DNA of 6,264 nucleotides, from assembly GCA_964654995.1 (NCBI GenBank), contig CAZZKF010000101.1, positions 1 through 6,264 on the forward strand, read 5' to 3'. The number at the start of each line of letters is the position of its first letter. Positions within the stretch are counted from its first letter, which is position 1. Shown here piece by piece: positions 1 through 5,626 of the stretch. The stretch comes from CAZZKF01 sp964654995 (GTDB lineage Bacteria > Pseudomonadota > Alphaproteobacteria > CAZZKF01). The notes under the pieces were generated by a model. That model was not told the DNA's origin, searched no databases, and worked only from the letters and a program-made list of their open reading frames with translations. The position numbers and the translations under genes were made by a program.

Positions 1-1473
1 GGCGGCGTCCACCCGGGGCCAGGCGATCTCGCCCAGCGCGCTGTCGGCCTGGCGGCGGACGATGGCGGCGTCGGCGTCCGAGGCATCACGGGCACGCGCC
101 GCCGCCCGGGCGGCGAGCTCGTCGACCGGCGCTTCCAGCCACAGCCCGGAAAACGGCACGCCGGCCTCCGCCGCCAGTGTCTCGACGCGCCGGCGCAGAC
201 TTTCGGCCATATGGGTGGCATCGAGGATCACCACCTGGCCGGCGGCCAGTGCGGCCCGCGCCTGATCGTGCATGCGGTCAAAGACGCGGGCGCTGACCTC
301 GGGCGTATAGGCGTCCTCGGGCAAGGCCTCCTCCGGCTTGCGCCCGAACAGGCGCTTGCGGATGACATCGCTGCGCAGGTGCACGGCGCCGACCCCCGGG
401 GCCAGCGCCCGCGCCAGCGCCCGCGCCAGTGTCGTCTTGCCGCTGCCCGACAGGCCGCCGACCGCCACCAGCCGCGGCACCGGCGCGGTCAGCAAATCCA
501 GCGCCTGGCGCAGATAGCCTTGGGCAACGTCGATCTTCGCGCGCTCGCGGGTGAGCGCCATCGCCATCGCCCGAATCGCCGCCCGGATGGACAGGAACAG
601 CGGCATGGCGGCGAGCCCGGCGAAATCCTGCGCCGTCTCCAGATAGCGGTTGAGCACCCGGTTGGCGAGGTCGCGGGCATCGTGCGCGATCAAATCCATG
701 AGCAGGAAGGCGAGGTCGTAGAGCACGTCGATGCAGGCGATGGCGTCGCTGAATTCGATGGCATCGAACGGTGTCGGGCGGCCGTCCAGCAGGCAGATGT
801 TTCCCAAATGCAGATCGCCGTGGCACTGGCGCACGAAACCGGCGGCGCGGCGCCCGTCGAGCAGGGCGCGGTGGTGCGCGATCAGCGCGCCGACGCTGTC
901 GCTCAGGCGCGCCAGATCGGCCGGCTCGAACAGGTCGCCGGCGAATTTCTCGAGCTCACCTGCGGTATTCCCGAAGGTCGTGGCCAGCGCCTCGGCGCCA
1001 CCGAAGGTACGGCGCACCCGGGCGCCGGCGTGAAAGGCGGCGACCGCGTCGGCCAGGGTGTCCATCGCCGCCGGCGTCAGTTCACGGCGTCTTGCCAGCC
1101 GGTCGAGCAGCGCGTCCTGGTCGAACCGCTTCATCACCACCAGCCAGTCGACCGCCGGGCCGGCGCCGCCGAGTGCCAGGTGCTCGCCGTCGCCGGTCAC
1201 CGGCACGACACCGAGATAAAGCTCGGGCGCGGTGCGGCGGTTGAGCGCCACCTCGCGCTCGGCCATGCGGCGCCGGCGCGCCGGGGTTGAATAATCGAGA
1301 AAGCTGAACTTGACCGCGCGCTTGAGCTTGTAGGCGCGCGTCCCGGCCAGAAAGACGTGGGAAATATGGGTCTCGATATGGATCACCTCGCGCACGCCGA
1401 AGGTCTCGGGGCGGGTCAGAAAGGCGACGATTTGCGACTGATCGCGGCGTTGGGCCTGTTGGGATTTTGCCAT
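1..1473 (-). CDS. APH-like / P-loop kinase two-domain protein (C-terminus cut by window edge)
   Basis: An open frame of 491 codons runs from an ATG at 1473-1471 off the left edge with no stop; an in-frame TGA lies eight codons upstream, so this is the only plausible start. The N-terminal part (about 1-300) resembles aminoglycoside/choline phosphotransferases: a YKLKRAVKFSFLDYSTPARR segment typical of this family (about 49-68), a catalytic-loop motif HGDLHLGN (218-225, Asp220 and Asn225) and a metal-site-like FDAIEF (236-241, Asp237). The C-terminal part starts with a Walker A motif GLSGSGKT (340-347), then RSDVIRKRLFG (367-377) and VILDATHM (414-422), as in small predicted P-loop kinases. Proteins of this arrangement (COG2187 fused to COG0645-type) are usually a little over 500 residues, so probably only a short tail is missing. 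The substrate is unknown; aminoglycoside resistance should not be inferred. The Shine-Dalgarno sequence is weak. It is transcribed divergently from the neighbouring stress protein gene. Confidence 0.9.
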   Translation of the reverse strand, partial: MAKSQQAQRRDQSQIVAFLTRPETFGVREVIHIETHISHVFLAGTRAYKLKRAVKFSFLDYSTPARRRRMAEREVALNRRTAPELYLGVVPVTGDGEHLALGGAGPAVDWLVVMKRFDQDALLDRLARRRELTPAAMDTLADAVAAFHAGARVRRTFGGAEALATTFGNTAGELEKFAGDLFEPADLARLSDSVGALIAHHRALLDGRRAAGFVRQCHGDLHLGNICLLDGRPTPFDAIEFSDAIACIDVLYDLAFLLMDLIAHDARDLANRVLNRYLETAQDFAGLAAMPLFLSIRAAIRAMAMALTRERAKIDVAQGYLRQALDLLTAPVPRLVAVGGLSGSGKTTLARALARALAPGVGAVHLRSDVIRKRLFGRKPEEALPEDAYTPEVSARVFDRMHDQARAALAAGQVVILDATHMAESLRRRVETLAAEAGVPFSGLWLEAPVDELAARAAARARDASDADAAIVRRQADSALGEIAWPRVDAA

Positions 1474-1635
1474 ATCGATCCGTTGGCTCGATGTTCACCG
1501 GCTCGCCATCCGGTCATAGCCCAGTTTCGGGAGGCTTGCGAGCCTCGCCCATGATCGCCGTCAAGAGGGCTTGGCCCGGGCGCCGGTTATGCAGTAAGAA
1601 CAACGGGCAGATCAGCAACCGGCGACGGGGGAGCC
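1474..1635. other. Divergent intergenic spacer
   Basis: This 162 bp spacer separates the kinase gene (minus) from the universal stress protein gene (plus) and must hold the promoters of both. I see no convincing sigma-70 hexamer pair, FNR-type box or PhoP-like direct repeat in it. The only clear structure is the perfect inverted repeat at 1531-1546, listed separately. A purine-rich Shine-Dalgarno stretch (GGGGGAG, 1627-1633) sits just before the plus-strand gene. Confidence 0.6.
1531..1546. repeat. Perfect inverted repeat GAGGCT-N4-AGCCTC
   Basis: The arms 1531-1536 and 1541-1546 are perfect reverse complements around a TGCG centre. The repeat lies near the middle of the divergent spacer, 58 bp from the kinase start codon and 90 bp from the stress protein start codon. 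It has no T-run on either side, so it is not an obvious terminator. It could be an operator or a chance palindrome; the sequence matches no regulator site I recognise. Confidence 0.4.
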
Positions 1636-2070
1636 ATGTCAGAAATAGTGATTGTCGGCGCCGACGGCAGCGAGGCCGGTGAACGCGCCGCCGATTTCGC
1701 TCTCGCCCGGGCGCGCGGGACAGCGGTGCGCCTGGTGCTGGTTCATGTCGTTGAATGGTCGCGCTACGAGGTGCTGACACCGAGCGACGCCGCCGAGCGC
1801 CACAAGCGGCGCCAGCAGGAAATCGCCCAGGCGCAAGAACACGTCCTCGATCCGCTGGCAGCGCGCCTCGGCGGATCCGGCGTCGAGATCGAGACGCGGG
1901 TCCGTCACGGTCATCCGGCCGAGGAACTGGCGACGCTGGCCAGGGAGCTGGGCGCCGTCCAGATCGTCGTCGGCCGCCATGGCCATTCCAGGCTCGGTGC
2001 CGCGCTGTTCGGAAGTGTGACCCTGGCGCTCGCCCAGACGGCGCCGATCCCGGTGACCATCGTCCCCTGA
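1636..2070 (+). CDS. Universal stress protein, single UspA domain, ATP-binding type
   Basis: The gene encodes a 144-residue protein spanning one complete Usp domain, the normal length for a stand-alone member. It begins with a buried beta strand and IVGADGSE (about 6-13, Asp10 being the usual adenine-pocket acid). It ends with the nucleotide-binding signature G113-x2-G116-x9-G126-S127, followed by the terminal strand PVTIVP. The intact motif suggests an ATP-binding Usp that dimerises in the cytoplasm; its stress role is inferred from the family. The start is supported by GGGGGAG at 1627-1633. No signal peptide or membrane segment is seen. The gene converges on the tandem Usp gene with 19 bp between stop codons and no visible terminator in the gap. 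The shared family suggests that both belong to one stress-response locus, although they are transcribed separately. Confidence 0.93.
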   Translation: MSEIVIVGADGSEAGERAADFALARARGTAVRLVLVHVVEWSRYEVLTPSDAAERHKRRQQEIAQAQEHVLDPLAARLGGSGVEIETRVRHGHPAEELATLARELGAVQIVVGRHGHSRLGAALFGSVTLALAQTAPIPVTIVP

Positions 2071-2089
2071 AGACGGACGTTCCGGCCCA

Positions 2090-2965
2090 TCAGTGGACCA
2101 TGAACAGGGCCACGTCGGTGTTCTCCAGCATGTAGCGGGTGACCCCGCCGAGGATCAGCTCGCGCCAGCGGCTGTGGGTGTACGCCCCCATGACGATGAG
2201 TTCGGCATCGGCCGCCCGGGCAGCCGCCAGCAGGGCGTGGCCGGCATCATCACCGCCTTCGCCGGTGTCCGCCGGCGCCGCCGCAATGCCGTGCCAGGCG
2301 AGGTAGCGACCCAGCGCTGCGCGATCCGGCAGGCCCTCGGCAAAGCTGCCGACCGAGATTGTCGTCACCTGCTCCGCCCGGATCAGGAAGGGTAGCGCGC
2401 AGGCCACCGCCCGGGCCGCTTCGGGGCTGCCGTTCCAGGCGATCGCAATGCGCCGCGGGGTGGTGAAATCCTGCTCGGCCGGAATCACCAGCAGCGGCCG
2501 GCCGGAGCGGAACAGCAAGCCTTCGTACAGATTGCGGGCGCCGTCGCCGGCGATGTCGCCGGGCCGGCCGATGACCGACAGGTCCGCGGTCCGCGCCCGG
2601 GCCGAGACCACCTGCACGATGTCGCCGACGACCGGGTTCCAGCCGGCGCTGGGGGTGGGCCCGGATTGGTCGTCGTCGACCCGGACGAGGCCGGCGCGCT
2701 GGCGCTCCTTCTCGAACAGCACCTCGGCCCGGGCGGCGCGCTCGAGGCCGTCGCGCTCGGCGGCGTCGCACAGCTCCTGGATGACATCCGCCGTCATGCC
2801 CTCGCCGATGTAGGGAATGGCGGCGCGCGGATCGGCCCGCACGTGCAGGCCTTCGACATGGGCACCGACCTCGTTGGCGAGCGCAAAGGCGGCGCGCAGG
2901 TTGGAGGCCCCGTTGGCGCTGGCGGCGGCGTCGAGAACGGGGGCGAGGATGACGCGGATGCTCAT
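2090..2965 (-). CDS. Tandem-domain universal stress protein, probably anaerobically induced
   Basis: The preferred start is the ATG at 2965-2963, giving 291 residues: a GGAG Shine-Dalgarno (2975-2972) stands 6 nt before it. A GTG at 2977-2975 would add four residues but overlaps that site. Two Usp domains are visible, about 1-162 and 170-291. The first opens with IRVILAPV and ends with RPLLVIP but lacks the canonical glycine signature after G133. The second opens with RRIAIAWNGSPEAARA (171-186) and carries G260-x2-T263-x9-G273-G274, in which Thr replaces the usual second Gly, so nucleotide binding may be altered. The protein is cytoplasmic with no transmembrane segments. Tandem Usp proteins of this kind are common in alphaproteobacteria and are often under FNR/FixK/Anr control in the wider proteobacteria. 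The FNR-type box at 3032-3045 fits that here. Function beyond stress survival is not deducible. Confidence 0.93.
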   Translation of the reverse strand: MSIRVILAPVLDAAASANGASNLRAAFALANEVGAHVEGLHVRADPRAAIPYIGEGMTADVIQELCDAAERDGLERAARAEVLFEKERQRAGLVRVDDDQSGPTPSAGWNPVVGDIVQVVSARARTADLSVIGRPGDIAGDGARNLYEGLLFRSGRPLLVIPAEQDFTTPRRIAIAWNGSPEAARAVACALPFLIRAEQVTTISVGSFAEGLPDRAALGRYLAWHGIAAAPADTGEGGDDAGHALLAAARAADAELIVMGAYTHSRWRELILGGVTRYMLENTDVALFMVH

Positions 2966-3003
2966 GACCGGCTCCACTGGCTGGAAAGGGATGTATATTT
3001 ATT

Positions 3004-3009
3004 AAGCTA
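3004..3009 (-). promoter_or_regulatory. Candidate -10 element of the FNR-type promoter for the tandem usp gene
   Basis: Read on the minus strand, the hexamer is TAGCTT, a TAnnnT match to the sigma-70 -10 consensus. If transcription starts near 2997, the centre of the FNR-type box (3038.5) falls at about -41.5, the standard class II activator position. The leader would then be about 32 nt and would include the GGAG ribosome site. No good -35 hexamer is needed or seen, as expected for an activator-dependent promoter. The start site is inferred from geometry only. Confidence 0.55.
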
Positions 3010-3031
3010 CCAGAAAACCGGACTGTTTGTG

Positions 3032-3045
3032 TTGATGAATATCAA
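3032..3045. promoter_or_regulatory. FNR/FixK/Anr-type operator, perfect consensus
   Basis: The sequence TTGATGAATATCAA is an exact match to the palindromic consensus TTGAT-N4-ATCAA bound by FNR, Anr, FixK and FnrL proteins. It lies upstream of the tandem usp gene, with its centre 73-74 bp from the ATG, and fits a class II position relative to a TAnnnT -10 element. It lies in an AT-rich stretch of an otherwise GC-rich window. It is also about 85 bp upstream of the PepSY gene start on the other strand, so an effect on the two-component operon is possible but less well placed. Confidence 0.82.
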
Positions 3046-3055
3046 TCTCTTAGCT

Positions 3056-3072
3056 GGCGTTTGAAGAACGCC
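3056..3072. repeat. 17 bp dyad GGCGTT-N5-AACGCC between the two divergent promoters
   Basis: The arms 3056-3061 and 3067-3072 are perfect reverse complements around TGAAG. The dyad lies between the FNR-type box and the PhoP-like direct repeat, with its centre about 60 bp upstream of the PepSY gene start. No T-run follows, and the position between divergent promoters argues against a terminator. It could be a binding site for an unidentified dimeric regulator, or chance. Confidence 0.4.
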
Positions 3073-3082
3073 CGGGGCAAAA

Positions 3083-3117
3083 TATTCATCCTGTGTTCAA
3101 CTCTGGTGCGCTATGGT
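3083..3117 (+). promoter_or_regulatory. PhoP-like direct-repeat box plus -10, promoter of the PepSY/two-component operon
   Basis: Two half-sites, TATTCA (3083-3088) and TGTTCA (3094-3099), are separated by 5 nt, an 11 bp period that places them on the same face of the helix. Twelve nt later comes TATGGT (3112-3117), a four-of-six match to the -10 consensus. The E. coli PhoP box is (T/G)GTTTA-N5-(T/G)GTTTA, placed 11-12 nt from the -10, so the arrangement matches with C in place of one T. The same layout recurs at 5627-5661. The inference is that the response regulator of this operon autoactivates here. The expected start of transcription is about 3124, essentially the ATG, so the mRNA may be leaderless. 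Confidence 0.65.
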
Positions 3118-3123
3118 GCGGCC

Positions 3124-3576
3124 ATGATGACGCGGGGCTTTGTCAGAATATTGGCGGCCGCGCTTTGCGCGTTGTGGCTGGCCGAAGCGGTGGCGGCACC
3201 GCGGCTGCCTCATGGCCGCGTGCAGGCCGGCCCGCACCGTCAGGCGCAGATGCCGGCGGCCCAGCCGCTGCGTGCCCAGGTGCTGCGGGCGCAGGGCCGC
3301 GTCAAGACCAGAAAGCCCGACACCTTTCGCCGCGGCCGCGGCGATCACGACCGCACCCTGCGGGATTATCGCGAGGGCCGCATCCGTCCGTTCGCCGAGA
3401 TTCGCCGGCGGGTGCAGCGCAAGGTCGGCGGGCGCATCCTTGATGCCCAGCTCGACCGCCGCAATTCCCCGTGGATCTACCGGCTGCGCGTGCTCACCGA
3501 TGACGGCCAGGTGCTGGCGGTACGCCTCAATGCCCAGACCGGACGCATCATCGATGTCAAGGGGAAGCGCAAATGA
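3124..3576 (+). CDS. Small exported PepSY-domain protein, first gene of a two-component operon
   Basis: The gene encodes a 150-residue protein. The chosen ATG at 3124 (a second ATG follows at once) gives a typical signal peptide: basic MMTRGFVR, a hydrophobic stretch to about residue 20, and a likely signal peptidase I site after A22-V23-A24. A longer reading from a TTG at 3061 would run through the promoter elements and is not favoured. There is no good Shine-Dalgarno sequence before the ATG. The mature protein is strongly basic, with an Arg-rich linker (about 50-85) and a PepSY-like fold at about 86-147 (IRPFAEIRRRV, a WIYRLRVLTDDGQVLAVRLN hairpin, then TGRIIDV). It should act in the periplasm. 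Its stop overlaps the response regulator start as ATGA, so translation is probably coupled. Small PepSY proteins beside PhoP/Q-like pairs are thought to modulate the sensor or inhibit periplasmic proteases; which applies here is not visible. Confidence 0.85.
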   Translation: MMTRGFVRILAAALCALWLAEAVAAPRLPHGRVQAGPHRQAQMPAAQPLRAQVLRAQGRVKTRKPDTFRRGRGDHDRTLRDYREGRIRPFAEIRRRVQRKVGGRILDAQLDRRNSPWIYRLRVLTDDGQVLAVRLNAQTGRIIDVKGKRK

Positions 3577-4271
3577 GGCTCCTGGTGGTCGAGGACGATC
3601 CCGATCTGGCGCGCCAGCTTGGCGACACGCTGCGCCGCGAAGGTTATGCCGTCGATCAGGCCTTCGATGGCGAGGAGGCCCAGTTTCTCGGCGAGACCGA
3701 ATCCTATGACGCAGTGGTCCTCGACCTCGGTCTGCCGGTCATCGACGGCATCGCCGTGCTCAAGGCCTGGCGGGCGGCCGGGCGGACCATGCCGGTGCTG
3801 ATCCTCACCGCCCGCGATGCCTGGACCGAAAAGGTCGCCGGCTTCGATGCCGGTGCCGACGACTATGTCGCCAAACCGTTCCGCATGGAGGAGATTCTGG
3901 CCCGTCTGCGGGCCCTCATCCGCCGTGCCGCCGGCCACGCCAGCGCCGATCTGGTGTGCGGTCCGGTGCGCCTCGATACCGCCAGCGCCACGGTCACGGT
4001 GGACGGCGAGCCGGTGAAGCTGACCGGGCATGAATACCGCCTGCTCGCCTATCTGATGCACCATGTCGGCGAAGTGGTGTCGCGCACCGAACTCACCGAG
4101 CACATCTACGATCAGGATTTCGATCGCGATTCCAACACCATCGAGGTGTTCATCGGGCGTCTGCGCAAGAAGCTCGGCGTCGATGTGATCAAGACGGTGC
4201 GCGGCCTCGGCTACCGGCTGGAACCCCCGGATGGTGCGGACCATGCGAGCGGCCCGGATGGGACGGGCTAG
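3573..4271 (+). CDS. OmpR/PhoP-family response regulator (PhoP/FeuP-like)
   Basis: The gene encodes a 232-residue two-domain regulator of normal family length. The receiver domain (1-about 118) has the acidic pocket E7-D8, phosphoacceptor D51 in VVLDLGLP, switch T79 in LTARD, and K101-P102 in VAKPF. The winged-helix output domain (about 128-216) includes the recognition-helix region RDSNTIEVFIGRLRKKLG (186-203) and the wing VRGLGYRL (209-216). It starts by ATGA overlap with the PepSY gene and has an AAGGGGA ribosome site 7 nt upstream (3559-3565). Its last 41 bases overlap the sensor kinase gene, encoding a Pro/Gly/Asp-rich tail. It should be phosphorylated by that kinase and bind DNA direct repeats as a dimer. 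The boxes at 3083 and 5627 are its best candidate targets. Close relatives are annotated PhoP or FeuP in alphaproteobacteria; I do not assign a symbol because the inducing signal is unknown. Confidence 0.96.
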   Translation: MRLLVVEDDPDLARQLGDTLRREGYAVDQAFDGEEAQFLGETESYDAVVLDLGLPVIDGIAVLKAWRAAGRTMPVLILTARDAWTEKVAGFDAGADDYVAKPFRMEEILARLRALIRRAAGHASADLVCGPVRLDTASATVTVDGEPVKLTGHEYRLLAYLMHHVGEVVSRTELTEHIYDQDFDRDSNTIEVFIGRLRKKLGVDVIKTVRGLGYRLEPPDGADHASGPDGTG

Positions 4272-5610
4272 CTCGCTTACCCTGCGGCTGCTGGGCGGCG
4301 CCGGGCTGTGGACAGCCGGCGCGCTGATCGCCGCCGGCATCCTGCTCTCGTTTCTGTTCCGGGCTTCGGTCGAGCGCGGGTTCGATGCCCGCCTCTCGGT
4401 GTTCCTCGATGCCCTGATCGGGGTCGCCGAGCTGGATGAGACCGGGACCATACAGATCACCCGCTCGCTGTTCGATCCCCGCTTCAACATGCCGTATTCC
4501 GGGCTCTACTGGCAGATCACGCCACGCCAGGGCGAGGCCCTGCGCTCGCGCTCGCTGTGGGATCAGGCGCTCGACACCGAACTTTCGGTGATCCACCACA
4601 GCGCCCACCGGTTTACCACCAGCGGACCCGAAGGGCAGCTTCTGCGCGGGCTCGAGCGCGACATAACGCTGCCGGGCTCCAACGCCCTGTTCCGCTTCGC
4701 GGTGGCTGCCGAAACCTCGGATATCGACCGTGAGGTGGCGACCTTCAACCGCGCCCTGTTCCTGTCCCTGAGCGCGCTGGGCATCGGCCTGCTTCTCGCG
4801 GTGGTGGTTCAGGTCCGCTTCGGGCTCTCGCCCCTGCGCCGCATCCGCCGGGCCCTGGCCGACGTGCGCTCCGGCAAGGTGGAGCGGCTCGACGACGATT
4901 TTCCCGAAGAGATCATGCCGCTGGTGCGCGAGCTCAACGCGCTCCTCGATCACAATGCCGAGGTCGTCGAGCGCGCCCGCACCCATGTCGGCAATCTTGC
5001 GCATGCATTGAAGACGCCGCTGTCGGTGCTGGCCAACGAGGCCCGCGAGCATCCGGGCCCGATGTCGGACATCGTCGCCCATCAGGTCGAGCAGATGCGC
5101 CGCCATGTCGATCATCACCTGACCCGCGCCCGGGCCCGGGCGCGCGGCCGTGTGATCGGATCGCGCACTGCGATTGCCGCGCCGGTGCGCGACCTGGTGC
5201 GGGCGCTCTCCCGCATCTATGCCGATCGCGATCTGGCGATCGAGGTGCATCTGTCCGATCCGCCCGACGAGCTGGTCTTTGCCGGCGAGCGTCAGGATTT
5301 TGACGAGATGTTGGGCAACCTCCTGGACAACGCCTGCAAATGGGCGCGGAGCCGCATCGAAATCACCGCGGCACGCGCGGGCGACGTGTTGTGCGTGAGC
5401 GTCGATGACGATGGCCCCGGCATTGCGCCCGACCAGCGCGACGCCGTGTTCGGGCGCGGCGACCGCTTCGATCAGACGGTGCCCGGCAGCGGCCTCGGCC
5501 TTGCCATCGTCCGCGATATCGCAAGGCTGTGCGAGGGCCGGGTGATGCTTGGCGAATCGCCTCTGGGCGGGGTCCGTGCCGAGCTGCATCTGCCGGCGGC
5601 GCCGGCGTAG
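4231..5610 (+). CDS. Membrane sensor histidine kinase (PhoQ/FeuQ-like)
   Basis: The gene encodes a 459-residue inner-membrane kinase. TM1 is at about 21-43 and TM2 at about 175-195, enclosing a periplasmic sensor of about 130 residues with the segment PYSGLYWQI (88-96) common to this kinase class. A HAMP-like linker follows (about 196-250). The phosphoacceptor is H258 in NLAHALKTPL (255-264), the PhoQ-type variant of the H-box. The ATPase domain has N-box LLDNACKWA (364-372), G1 DDDGPGI (392-398), F-box FGRGDRFD (407-414) and G2 GSGLGLAIV (419-427), so all catalytic motifs are intact. The start at 4231 follows GGAA (4220-4223) and overlaps the regulator by 41 nt; ATGs at 4243 and 4258 are possible alternatives. 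It is probably co-transcribed and translationally coupled with the regulator. PhoQ senses divalent cations and antimicrobial peptides, but no equivalent acidic patch is obvious here, so the ligand is open. Confidence 0.95.
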   Translation: MVRTMRAARMGRASSLTLRLLGGAGLWTAGALIAAGILLSFLFRASVERGFDARLSVFLDALIGVAELDETGTIQITRSLFDPRFNMPYSGLYWQITPRQGEALRSRSLWDQALDTELSVIHHSAHRFTTSGPEGQLLRGLERDITLPGSNALFRFAVAAETSDIDREVATFNRALFLSLSALGIGLLLAVVVQVRFGLSPLRRIRRALADVRSGKVERLDDDFPEEIMPLVRELNALLDHNAEVVERARTHVGNLAHALKTPLSVLANEAREHPGPMSDIVAHQVEQMRRHVDHHLTRARARARGRVIGSRTAIAAPVRDLVRALSRIYADRDLAIEVHLSDPPDELVFAGERQDFDEMLGNLLDNACKWARSRIEITAARAGDVLCVSVDDDGPGIAPDQRDAVFGRGDRFDQTVPGSGLGLAIVRDIARLCEGRVMLGESPLGGVRAELHLPAAPA

Positions 5611-5626
5611 GAACGACGCCCCCCTT

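Noticed and set aside
211..1290. A 359-codon open frame on the plus strand within the kinase-like gene
   Set aside because: It is antisense to the real gene, which has clear Walker A and HGD motifs in the opposite frame. The product is Arg/Gln/Gly-rich with no domain.
1..1473. Calling the partial gene an aminoglycoside resistance gene
   Set aside because: The APH-like fold is shared by many kinases acting on small molecules. The fusion to a P-loop kinase and the housekeeping context do not suggest resistance.
2975..2977. GTG as the start of the tandem usp gene (295 residues)
   Set aside because: It overlaps the GGAG ribosome site that is ideally spaced for the ATG at 2965-2963, and it would only add a four-residue extension before the conserved first strand.
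3061..3088. TTGAAG (3061) with TATTCA (3083) as an ordinary sigma-70 promoter for the PepSY gene
   Set aside because: The spacing of 16 bp is possible, but the -10 match is poor, and the same bases form the first half-site of a direct repeat that recurs with identical geometry at 5627. The activator-dependent reading explains more.
3477..4490. A 337-codon minus-strand frame across the response regulator and the start of the kinase
   Set aside because: It is a shadow frame opposite a regulator with a complete receiver and winged-helix domain. It has no ribosome site or family resemblance.
4189..5589. A 466-codon open frame on the minus strand opposite the sensor kinase
   Set aside because: It lies wholly antisense to a kinase gene with every catalytic motif intact. 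Its translation is a His/Gln/Arg/Gly-rich mixture with no recognisable domain, typical of frames kept open by GC-rich codon bias.
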